Source: Bacteroidota bacterium (GTDB lineage Bacteria > Bacteroidota > Bacteroidia > Cytophagales > Cyclobacteriaceae). From it: 56,857 nucleotides of DNA. Positions 16,115 to 23,696 of the stretch are shown here, piece by piece; positions within the stretch are counted from its first letter, which is position 1; every line of letters begins with the position of its first letter. Below the pieces are notes generated by a model that made no database searches, was not told the origin of the DNA, and was given only the letters and a program-made list of their open reading frames with translations. The position numbers were made by a program, and so were the translations under genes. The stretch spans positions 1-56,857 of the forward strand of contig JAQCJI010000008.1 in the NCBI GenBank assembly GCA_027593175.1. Direction: 5' to 3'.

Positions 16115-17881
16115 ATGGTTCAATTTGATTTTTCCCCAGAGCAACTGGAACTCAAGCAAAATACTAACAAGCGAAGCATTGCTCAGCTGAGCATCTTTCG
16201 TATTTTTTCATTTTTTGCATTGTCGGCAACTCTTATTTTGACCCTCTCCGAGAACTTCTGGTGGGCTCTCCCCTGCCTTGTTTGTCTTTCCCTTTTTGTT
16301 TGTTTGATCAACCGATTCAACCAACTCAAAGACCAGAAACGCATTTACCTTTCCCTGCAGCAGCTCCAAAGCCAAAAACAGGCTCGTCAGGAAAGGAAAC
16401 TGGGCGAATTGGGTGCAGGAACCGAATTTGCAGATAAAGAGCATCCCTTCTCGGGGGACCTGGATTTGTTTGGACCCCACTCACTATTCCAACTTCTGAA
16501 TCACTGCACCTCCGCTGGTGGGAAACTGCAACTTGCCTCACTCCTGAAGAGTGCGGTCGATCCGAAAGCAGCCCAGCAACGCAGGGAAGGGGCAGCTGAA
16601 CTCCAACAAAAGCCTGATTTTCTACGCGCTATGGAGGCAATTGGTTTGGCCTTCCCGCAAGGAAAGTTGGGCCCTTGGAAGCATTGGCTGGAGCAACAAG
16701 AAACTCAACCCAATCTACTACATTTGGTCCTTGCTATCCTAGGTCCTATAGGGGGTGTTCTCGTCCTCCTCTTGACTTCCCAAGGGATCTTCCCCCAAGC
16801 CTTTCTGGGACTTTGGTTTATGCTTGGGGTGCTACTGCTCGCATTGGTATTTGTGCCCCTTAAACGTGCTACTGAAGCCATTCCTGTTGCTTCTTATCTC
16901 AATTCTTTACGCTTGCGAGCAGCACAAATAGAGGATAATTCCTTCCAATCGGATCTGCTAAATGCGGAGCAGTCTCGTCTTCATGCAGGCAGTAGCCCGG
17001 CCTCCAAGCAACTGCAAGAACTAGATCGCTTAGGCCTTTGGACCCAAAACCGACTCAACCTGCTTTACCTTCCCATCAATCTGCTCTTTTGGACTGATTT
17101 TATCCTTTTTCTCTGGCTTGCTACCTGGAAAAAACGGGTGGGCAACTCCCTTGCCCAACTTCCAGAAACGCTTGAAAATTGGGAAGTTTGGGTATCCTTA
17201 GGAAGTTTTGAGGTGGAGGTGGGTCATCCCGGAATCTCGGCCTGGAGTCAAGAACCAATCTTGGAAGCCGAAAATGTCTTCCATCCACTCCTGCTTCCCG
17301 CCAAGGCGGTGGCGAATTCCCTCATCTTGAATAAGGATCGGAAACTGGTGCTGCTCACCGGATCCAATATGAGTGGCAAAACTACCTTTATGCGTACCCT
17401 AGGCATCAATGCCGTCCTGCTCAACTTAGGTCTTCGGCCTTTTGCGGATAGCATGACTCTAGGACCCTTGCAAATCTTTACGAGCATGCGCAATACCGAC
17501 AACCTTGGGGAAAGCATAAGTTCTTTTTATGCCGAGCTTTCTCGCATCCGTACGCTTCTGCAGCGTTTGGAACAGGGTGAACTCGTCTTTTTTCTCCTCG
17601 ACGAAATCTTGAAAGGAACGAATACCCAAGATCGGATTTCTGGATCCGAGGCCTTGGTGGCCCAACTTTTACCTTCCCAAGGGCTTGGATTGATCAGTAC
17701 GCATGACATTGAATTGGCCGCGTTGGGATCACGCGAGGCGCGAGTTCAGAATTATTCCTTCCACTCCGAAATCCAAGATCAAGAGATCCTCTTTGACTAC
17801 CGCTTGAAAGAGGGGGCCTGCCCTAGTTTCAATGCACACAAATTGATGGAGTTGATGGGAATTAAGTTTGTCCCCAAGTAG
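16115..17881 (+). CDS. Membrane-anchored MutS-like ATPase
   Basis: The 588-residue product ends in a MutS-type ATPase: Walker A GSNMSGKTT (about residues 416-424), NTDNLGESISSFYAEL, Walker B FFLLDEILKGTN and STHDIELA. The mismatch-recognition domains of true MutS are absent. The N-terminal half instead has two hydrophobic helices at about 28-70, two more at about 205-255, and another near 325-345, so the ATPase is probably tethered to the cytoplasmic membrane. This architecture is known in Bacteroidota as uncharacterised MutS-related proteins. A role in classical mismatch repair is unlikely. The start is the ATG at 16115, immediately downstream of a promoter element. Confidence 0.85.
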   Translation: MVQFDFSPEQLELKQNTNKRSIAQLSIFRIFSFFALSATLILTLSENFWWALPCLVCLSLFVCLINRFNQLKDQKRIYLSLQQLQSQKQARQERKLGELGAGTEFADKEHPFSGDLDLFGPHSLFQLLNHCTSAGGKLQLASLLKSAVDPKAAQQRREGAAELQQKPDFLRAMEAIGLAFPQGKLGPWKHWLEQQETQPNLLHLVLAILGPIGGVLVLLLTSQGIFPQAFLGLWFMLGVLLLALVFVPLKRATEAIPVASYLNSLRLRAAQIEDNSFQSDLLNAEQSRLHAGSSPASKQLQELDRLGLWTQNRLNLLYLPINLLFWTDFILFLWLATWKKRVGNSLAQLPETLENWEVWVSLGSFEVEVGHPGISAWSQEPILEAENVFHPLLLPAKAVANSLILNKDRKLVLLTGSNMSGKTTFMRTLGINAVLLNLGLRPFADSMTLGPLQIFTSMRNTDNLGESISSFYAELSRIRTLLQRLEQGELVFFLLDEILKGTNTQDRISGSEALVAQLLPSQGLGLISTHDIELAALGSREARVQNYSFHSEIQDQEILFDYRLKEGACPSFNAHKLMELMGIKFVPK

Positions 17882-17963
17882 CATTTTGGGCTGGCTCAGC
17901 CACTATTTTGAGGAAGGGCCTGCTTTCTAGAATGGGATTGCTCCGAATTCAGGTTTAATCTGT

Positions 17964-17971
17964 TAATTTTG
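17964..17971 (+). promoter_or_regulatory. TAnnTTTG promoter element before purK
   Basis: TAATTTTG matches the Bacteroidota -7 consensus and ends 9 bases before the purK ATG at 17981, which leaves room for a leader of only a few bases. Confidence 0.55.
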
Positions 17972-17980
17972 ACCTAATCT

Positions 17981-19126
17981 ATGGCTTCCACAAATCCACA
18001 TCCAATTTTAGGCGTACTCGGAGGAGGGCAGTTAGGCCGAATGCTGATTCAGTCTGCCGTCAGCTATAACCAGGATATTCACATCTTAGACCCTGATCCC
18101 AATGCGCCTTGCAAAGACCTCGCTCAGCAGTTTACAGTTGGATCCTTAAAGGATTTTGATCAGGTCTATGCCTTTGGGCAGCAATGCGATGTGATTACCG
18201 TAGAGATTGAGGCGGTCAATACCGAGGCCCTTCAAAAATTAGCAGATGAAGGCAAAAAAGTATATCCCCAGCCCCATCTGTTGGCCTTGATTCAAGACAA
18301 GCGCAAGCAAAAGCAGTTTTACCAAGAGCATGGAATTCCTACCGCTGAATTTATTCTAACGGAAAAAAAGGCTGAGGTCTTTGCGAATGCCTCCTTTTTG
18401 CCAGCGGTAAACAAACTCGGAATGGAAGGCTACGATGGAAGAGGAGTCCAAGTGTTGCGCACTGCTGCTGATTTGGATCTGGCGTTTGATGCCCCAGGGC
18501 TACTTGAAAAGTTGATTGACTTTGATAAAGAAATTGCCGTCACCGTTGCCCGCAACGAGCGAGGAGAGGTTGTCGCCTATCCTGCAGTGGAATGTGCATT
18601 TCATCCTACTGCCAACCTGGTGGAATTTCTTTTTGCGCCAGCAGGCATTTCTCCAGAAATCGAAAAGAAGGCCCAGGCCATAGTCAAGGACCTTATCTTG
18701 AAGTTGGACTTGATCGGCATCCTTGCCGTAGAACTTTTTGTAACCCGCAGTGGTGAGGTGCTCGTCAATGAAATTGCTCCCCGGCCGCACAATAGCGGAC
18801 ACCATACCATCGAGGCCAACTTTACCTCTCAGTTTGAGCAGCACCTCCGTGCCGTGATGAATTGGCCCTTGGGCAATCCGAGCTTACGCTGCCCAGCTGC
18901 CATGATCAACTTGCTTGGTGAAGTAGGCCACGAAGGACCTGCAGTGGTGGAGGGATTGGCTGAGGCCATGTCCGAGTCGGGAGTTTACCTGCACCTCTAT
19001 GGAAAGAAATATACCAAACCTTTCCGGAAGATGGGCCACGTGACCCTCTTGGGTGAGGATATTCAGGAAGTAAAAGCCAAAGCGCAACGAATTAAAGCAC
19101 TCATCAAAATCAAATCGCAGCTATGA
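17981..19126 (+). CDS. purK: 5-(carboxyamino)imidazole ribonucleotide synthase
   Basis: The 381-residue ATP-grasp enzyme carboxylates AIR with bicarbonate and ATP to N5-CAIR in purine synthesis. Visible features are the N-terminal GVLGGGQLGRML, the central AVNKLGMEGYDGRGVQ, and the active-site EIAPRPHNSGHHT that is diagnostic for PurK. The start ATG at 17981 places the N-terminal motif normally. Its stop overlaps the start of purE (ATGA at 19123-19126), giving translational coupling of the two consecutive enzymes, whose intermediate N5-CAIR is unstable. Confidence 0.96.
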   Translation: MASTNPHPILGVLGGGQLGRMLIQSAVSYNQDIHILDPDPNAPCKDLAQQFTVGSLKDFDQVYAFGQQCDVITVEIEAVNTEALQKLADEGKKVYPQPHLLALIQDKRKQKQFYQEHGIPTAEFILTEKKAEVFANASFLPAVNKLGMEGYDGRGVQVLRTAADLDLAFDAPGLLEKLIDFDKEIAVTVARNERGEVVAYPAVECAFHPTANLVEFLFAPAGISPEIEKKAQAIVKDLILKLDLIGILAVELFVTRSGEVLVNEIAPRPHNSGHHTIEANFTSQFEQHLRAVMNWPLGNPSLRCPAAMINLLGEVGHEGPAVVEGLAEAMSESGVYLHLYGKKYTKPFRKMGHVTLLGEDIQEVKAKAQRIKALIKIKSQL

Positions 19127-19638
19127 ATCCACAGGTAGGAATAATCATGGGAAGTCAATCGGATCTTCCTGTAATGGCCGAAGCGGCTCAGTTTTTGGAA
19201 GACATGGGCATTGCCTTTGAACTCACCGTTGTGAGTGCACACCGTACTCCCAAGCGGATGATTGACTATGCCGAATCCGCTCGTGCCCGTGGCATCAAAG
19301 TAATCATTGCGGGTGCTGGCGGAGCCGCTCACCTCCCGGGGATGGTGGCTTCCTTGACTAGCCTTCCTGTAATTGGGGTGCCTGTACACAGCTCCAACTC
19401 CATTGATGGCTGGGATAGCATCCTTTCTATTTTGCAGATGCCTAGTGGCATTCCCGTGGCTACCGTAGCCTTGAATGGGGGGAAAAATGCGGGGATTTTG
19501 GCCGCTTCCATCCTTGGCGCTTACGATGATGCTGTGGGTAAGCAAATGGATGAATTTAAAAAAGGACTTCGTGAGAAGGTGGAGGAGTCTGCCGCTCAAT
19601 TGGAAGAAAAAGGCTGGAAAGGTGTCCTAAAAAAATAA
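19123..19638 (+). CDS. purE: N5-carboxyaminoimidazole ribonucleotide mutase
   Basis: The 171-residue class I PurE converts N5-CAIR to CAIR. Signatures are GSQSDLPVM near the start, the VSAHRTP loop with the catalytic His, and AGAGGAAHLPGM. It directly follows purK with a 4-base overlap. The C-terminal tail is Lys/Glu-rich and probably helical. A 48-residue membrane protein gene follows 17 bases later. Confidence 0.96.
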   Translation: MNPQVGIIMGSQSDLPVMAEAAQFLEDMGIAFELTVVSAHRTPKRMIDYAESARARGIKVIIAGAGGAAHLPGMVASLTSLPVIGVPVHSSNSIDGWDSILSILQMPSGIPVATVALNGGKNAGILAASILGAYDDAVGKQMDEFKKGLREKVEESAAQLEEKGWKGVLKK

Positions 19639-19655
19639 CTTGCCATCCCAATCGA

Positions 19656-19802
19656 ATGAACTGGAATAAGCCTGTAAAATTTAAGCTGGGAGACGTGGAT
19701 TGGGAAATGCCCCTTTCTACCCTAGTACTTGTACTTTCGCTGACCCTAGTACTTATGGTTGCTGGGGGTTGGCTGGGTTACCAATTTGGATCAGGAAATT
19801 AA
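19656..19802 (+). CDS. 48-residue single-pass membrane protein downstream of purE
   Basis: ATG at 19656, stop TAA at 19800-19802. The product starts MNWNKPVKFKLGD, has one strong transmembrane helix (about residues 20-42, rich in Leu, Val and Gly) and ends YQFGSGN. It lies 17 bases after purE on the same strand and just before a shared terminator, so it is probably the last gene of the purK-purE transcript. The helix, good start and tight spacing support a real small protein. I know no homologue. Confidence 0.6.
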   Translation: MNWNKPVKFKLGDVDWEMPLSTLVLVLSLTLVLMVAGGWLGYQFGSGN

Positions 19803-19817
19803 TCGAGTTACGAAATA

Positions 19818-19860
19818 AAAAATTAGAGGCTGTCTCCTTTCGGGACAGCCTCTAATTTTT
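19818..19860. terminator. Bidirectional rho-independent terminator
   Basis: A 17-bp perfect stem (19818-19834 with 19844-19860), with a T-rich run on each side. It ends the purK-purE transcript on the plus strand and the M1 peptidase transcript on the minus strand, whose stop codon abuts the stem. Confidence 0.9.
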
Positions 19861-22187
19861 TATTTTTTATTTGCCTTTTTCATTGGATTATCGCCTTGAG
19901 TGGCTCCTCGAACTGCTGAGCCTCCTTTGTACATTTCAAATCGGGTAGGCTGGTATTGTCTAGGCCAGTAGTTGCTGCTTTCGTCGATATCGGCTGTTTC
20001 TCGCTTCGGATCGAGGACAAACTTGACCACTTCTTTTTCCTTGGAAAACACCTTAGTCACCTGAGATTCATTTCTTCTCCAGATCTCTGCTGGAATGTAT
20101 TCTGTTTCCTTGCTGCCATCGGCATAGTGAAACTCAATGATCAAGGGCATTACCAAGCCTCCCACGTTTTGGAAAGTCATTTCATAGAAGTTTAAGTTGC
20201 TTTTTAACAGACTCTGATCCTTTGCTGAAAGACTATCAAGGAAGGTTTTATACGTCTCCTCATCTTCTGGAATTACCGTAAATGGATTGTAACTGTTGTA
20301 GAAATCTCGAGTAGCAGGATCTGCTTCCACTACCGTTTGTGAGATTTCCTTTTTGTTCAACTCCTTGGATACATAAGTCTCTTCTGTAACGAAGTTGGCC
20401 TTGGCATCTGCCTTCTTCTGTGCTTGAGTTCGGTTGTCCAACTTGTACCAGGACACATTTTCAATGGAGATGTCAACAGGCTCAGTTCCATAGAACCACC
20501 CTCTCCAGTACCAATCCAAGTCGACTGCAGAAGCATCTTCTAGGGTACGGAATAGGTCGTCTGGGGTTGGGTGCTTAAACATCCATCTTTTGGAGTACTC
20601 TTGGAAGGCGAAGTCAAACAAGTCTCTGCCCATCACCGTCTCACGGAGGATATTCAATGCAGTTGCTGGTTTGGCGTAAGCATTGGATCCAAAATCGATG
20701 ATGTTTTCTGAATTGGTCATGATTGGCTCCAGCAAGTGCTTTTCGCTTTTCATGTACGGTACGATTTTATGGGCTGGACCACGTCTAGAGGGATAGTTTC
20801 TATCCCATTCCTGCTCGGCCATAAACTGCATAAAGGTATTCAATCCCTCATCCATCCAAGTCCACTGGCGTTCGTCTGAGTTGACGATCATCGGGAAGTA
20901 GTTGTGTCCTACCTCGTGGATAATCACGGAGATCATACCGTATTTGATGGCATCTGAGTAGGTGCCGTCCGCATCTGGTCTGCCGTAGTTGAAGCAGATC
21001 ATGGGGTACTCCATGCCGTTGTCGCCTTCCACCGAAATCGCTGTTGGGTAGGGATAGTCAAAGGTATGCGAGGAGTAAGATTTGAGGGTGTGTGCGACTA
21101 CACGGGTGGAATATTGCTCCCAGAGTGGATTGCCTTCCTTGCCGTAGTAAGACATGGCCATGACGTCCTTGCCGCCCTGCTTTACTGCCATGGCATCCCA
21201 GATAAACTTGCGGGAAGAAGTCCAGGCAAAGTCACGCACGTTTTCGGCTTTGAATATCCAGATTTTCTTTCCAGGGGCCTTTTTCTTTTCCAAGGCTTCT
21301 GCCTCTGCTTGCGTACGGATGATGACCGGGGCATCGTAGGTCTGCTTGGCCTTGTTCCAACGCTGAAGTTCGGTGTCAGAAAGTACTTGTTCTGGATTCT
21401 GAAGGATGCCAGTAGCGCCAACCATGTGGTCCGCCGGAACCGTGATGCGTACTTCGTAGTCCCCGAAGGTGAGCGCAAATTCGCCTTTACCCAGGAACTG
21501 CTTGTTTTGCCAACCTTGAAAGTCAGAATAGACTGCCATTCGTGGAAACCATTCTGCCATGGTGTAGAGGTAGTTGCCATCCTTTGGGAAATACTCGTAG
21601 CCAGGTCGACCGCCAATGAAACCTACGCGGTCGGTAATGTTGAACTTCCAGTCAATGCTAAACTGGACTGTTTCTCCAGCCTTCAAAGGCTTGGGAAGGT
21701 CGATGCGCATCATGGTCTTGTTGATGGCTACGTTGAGCGGCTTTCCAGAGGCATCCTGGATAGAGAGGATCTTCACGTCGTAGTCGTCCGAATGCCAGAG
21801 TATGCCTTCCAAGGTCTGAAGCGACATGCGAGGGGTAATGCTGGATTCGGCCACTTTTGGGGTGTCTGAATCCTTGCCTCGGTTATTTTGGTCTAGCTGT
21901 AGCCAAAGGTAAGTCAGCGCATCTGGGGAGTTGTTGATGTAGGTGACGGTCTCCTTGCCTTTAATGGATTGGTTGGCATCGTCCAGTTCTACGTCGATGA
22001 CGTAGTTGGCTTGCTGCTGCCAGTACAAATGTCCAGGTGCACCTGAAGCGGTGCGGTACACATTGGGTGTACGAAGTAATGGGCCTAATTGCTCAAAGCG
22101 GATCCCATGATTTTGCTCTGTATGCTGCGCTAGGGCTGGAAAAATTCCAGCGCAAGCGAGAAGGGCGAGGGCAAGTATTTTTTTCAT
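19860..22187 (-). CDS. Secreted M1-family metallopeptidase
   Basis: The 775-residue product has a signal peptide (ending near FPALAQ) and the gluzincin zinc site HEVGH at residues 424-428 with the third ligand Glu447 in WMDEGLNTF, at exactly the 18-residue spacing of M1 aminopeptidases. The N-terminal domain is beta-rich, as in the family; the usual GAMEN exopeptidase motif is replaced by a GDNGMEYPM stretch before the zinc site. It probably acts in the periplasm or outside the cell on peptides. The gene is monocistronic, ending at a strong terminator. Confidence 0.93.
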   Translation of the reverse strand: MKKILALALLACAGIFPALAQHTEQNHGIRFEQLGPLLRTPNVYRTASGAPGHLYWQQQANYVIDVELDDANQSIKGKETVTYINNSPDALTYLWLQLDQNNRGKDSDTPKVAESSITPRMSLQTLEGILWHSDDYDVKILSIQDASGKPLNVAINKTMMRIDLPKPLKAGETVQFSIDWKFNITDRVGFIGGRPGYEYFPKDGNYLYTMAEWFPRMAVYSDFQGWQNKQFLGKGEFALTFGDYEVRITVPADHMVGATGILQNPEQVLSDTELQRWNKAKQTYDAPVIIRTQAEAEALEKKKAPGKKIWIFKAENVRDFAWTSSRKFIWDAMAVKQGGKDVMAMSYYGKEGNPLWEQYSTRVVAHTLKSYSSHTFDYPYPTAISVEGDNGMEYPMICFNYGRPDADGTYSDAIKYGMISVIIHEVGHNYFPMIVNSDERQWTWMDEGLNTFMQFMAEQEWDRNYPSRRGPAHKIVPYMKSEKHLLEPIMTNSENIIDFGSNAYAKPATALNILRETVMGRDLFDFAFQEYSKRWMFKHPTPDDLFRTLEDASAVDLDWYWRGWFYGTEPVDISIENVSWYKLDNRTQAQKKADAKANFVTEETYVSKELNKKEISQTVVEADPATRDFYNSYNPFTVIPEDEETYKTFLDSLSAKDQSLLKSNLNFYEMTFQNVGGLVMPLIIEFHYADGSKETEYIPAEIWRRNESQVTKVFSKEKEVVKFVLDPKRETADIDESSNYWPRQYQPTRFEMYKGGSAVRGATQGDNPMKKANKK

Positions 22188-22255
22188 CTTTAGGTAAAAT
22201 CTAAATTTTAGAATAGGAAATTACTGATTTCTAAAAAGAAAGGAAATGCGTCGAG

Positions 22256-22834
22256 TTACCAAAATTTAGTTTGAAGCATCAGCATGCTTGCGACGCCCAA
22301 AATAAATGCAGAGACAATCAAAGTCCACTCCTTGCGGTTCATTCCCGCCAGATGGACCAAAGTGGTGAGTAGTAGAAATGCCGCTACAATGACCAGTTGC
22401 CCCACTTCCAAACCCACATTGAAGGCGAGTAGTTGCTGCCAAATGGAGGCCTCTTTACCCAAGAGAGAGCGGAGGTAATTGGAAAATCCCAACCCATGGA
22501 TTAAGCCAAAGAAGAGGGCCAAGAGGTAGTGGAGTTGAATTCCTTTGCCGCTATTCGTTTTGGGTTTGACTAGGGTCACTAAGGCGGTAAAAGCGATGGT
22601 AATAGGAATCAAAAACTCAATGACTTCCGAACGAATCTGGATAATCTGAAAAGTAGCGAGGGCTAAGGTTAGGGAGTGCCCCAATGTAAATGCGGTGACT
22701 AGCAGCAGGATTTTTACCCAATCTCGAGCCACATAAACTGCACATATCGCGATGATAAACAAGATATGATCAAACCCATGGAGGTCTAAAATATGCTTTA
22801 ATCCAAGCTTAAAATAGAGTTCAAATGAAGTCAT
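22256..22834 (-). CDS. HupE/UreJ-like membrane protein
   Basis: The 192-residue product has about six transmembrane helices. The features GFDHILFII and FTLGHSLTLALA, with conserved His and Asp in the first helices, are those of the HupE/UreJ family, thought to transport nickel or other metal ions. In Bacteroidota these proteins often stand beside DUF6702 proteins, as here, where the partner is divergent at 22918. The metal and direction are not known. A near-match promoter element (TATTTTTA) lies close to the start codon. Confidence 0.85.
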   Translation of the reverse strand: MTSFELYFKLGLKHILDLHGFDHILFIIAICAVYVARDWVKILLLVTAFTLGHSLTLALATFQIIQIRSEVIEFLIPITIAFTALVTLVKPKTNSGKGIQLHYLLALFFGLIHGLGFSNYLRSLLGKEASIWQQLLAFNVGLEVGQLVIVAAFLLLTTLVHLAGMNRKEWTLIVSAFILGVASMLMLQTKFW

Positions 22835-22917
22835 ATTCGTAAAAATACTTCGAAAAGAAATAAATAAAATCCAATATTACAGCATAATTCCTACAAACGG
22901 CACTATTGGATTAGCAA

Positions 22918-23409
22918 ATGCACCTCAGCGTATTTTCATGGGCACTTTGGGCCTACCTCTCTTTCGCACATCCTTTTTATATTTCACTTACCGAATTGCG
23001 GTACAATCCCACTTCCAAAAAGATGGAAGTTGCACAGAAAATTTTTTGGGACGACCTGGAAGTAGCGCTGAGCAAGAAGGCAGGATCCAAGGTAGATTTC
23101 CTTAATCCTAAGGACAAAGCCAAACTAGAGACTCAGGTCAAGCCCTACCTGCTCGGGCATACCCAAGTATGGGTCAATGGGAAGTTGGTTCCACTCACCT
23201 ATGTCGGCTATGAGGTAGAGGAGGATGCCGCTTGGTTTTACTTAGAATCGACTGCCACACCAATCCCTAAGACCGTGGAGGTACAAAACACGCTATTGAT
23301 TCAAGAATTTGACGGGCAGCAAAACATCGTGCACGTGTACGTCAACTCCAAGTCCCCCAAGAGCCTTATGTTAAGGGAAGGAAAGGAGAGGGGGAAAGTT
23401 AGTTTTTAG
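22918..23409 (+). CDS. Exported DUF6702 family protein
   Basis: The 163-residue product begins with a hydrophobic export signal ending at AHPFYISLTELRYN, the characteristic start of the DUF6702 family, and continues with VAQKIFWDDLEVAL and a beta-rich domain. The family is of unknown function and is commonly next to HupE-like genes, here divergent with an 83-base spacer. I infer that the pair works in metal handling at the envelope. A repeat region follows the stop codon. Confidence 0.82.
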   Translation: MHLSVFSWALWAYLSFAHPFYISLTELRYNPTSKKMEVAQKIFWDDLEVALSKKAGSKVDFLNPKDKAKLETQVKPYLLGHTQVWVNGKLVPLTYVGYEVEEDAAWFYLESTATPIPKTVEVQNTLLIQEFDGQQNIVHVYVNSKSPKSLMLREGKERGKVSF

Positions 23410-23418
23410 TAGAAAGTC

Positions 23419-23696
23419 TGTACGAAGTACCAAGGAAAATGTACCAAGATCCTTTGGAAGCAGAATTCCGATCCTAATGTGAATCCCTACTTCGACATTC
23501 CTCGATCAGCGTTTGACATTCGACAATAAAAAATAGTTTCAAGAAGGCTTAAGAAGCAAGAGCCGAGAACCAAGAGGCAAGAAAAATCCTACTTATGGAG
23601 CAGGATTTGTGTATCAGCAGGATTGGATGTCTAATCTCCTGCCTCTTGGTTCTAATAGTCTTTTATAATTCGTCTTTCCTACCTCGTATTTCCTAT
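23419..23696. repeat. Composite intergenic repeat (AAGTAC, CAAGAGCC and TTCGACATT words)
   Basis: The gap before glyS contains a 30-base block (23419-23448) that resembles the left arm of the element at 40208 (TGTACGAAGTACCAAG then ATGTACCAAG), then TTCGACATTCCTCGA and GACATTCGAC, then an inverted pair of CAAGAGCCGAGAACCAAGAGGC-like words (23543-23580) with CTGCCTCTTGGTTCT (23640-23654). No gene is present. The arms could fold into a long imperfect hairpin. Confidence 0.6.

Noticed and set aside
21066-21869. 267-residue plus-strand frame inside the M1 peptidase gene
   Set aside because: It is antisense to a gene with clear catalytic motifs; it shows no domain of its own.
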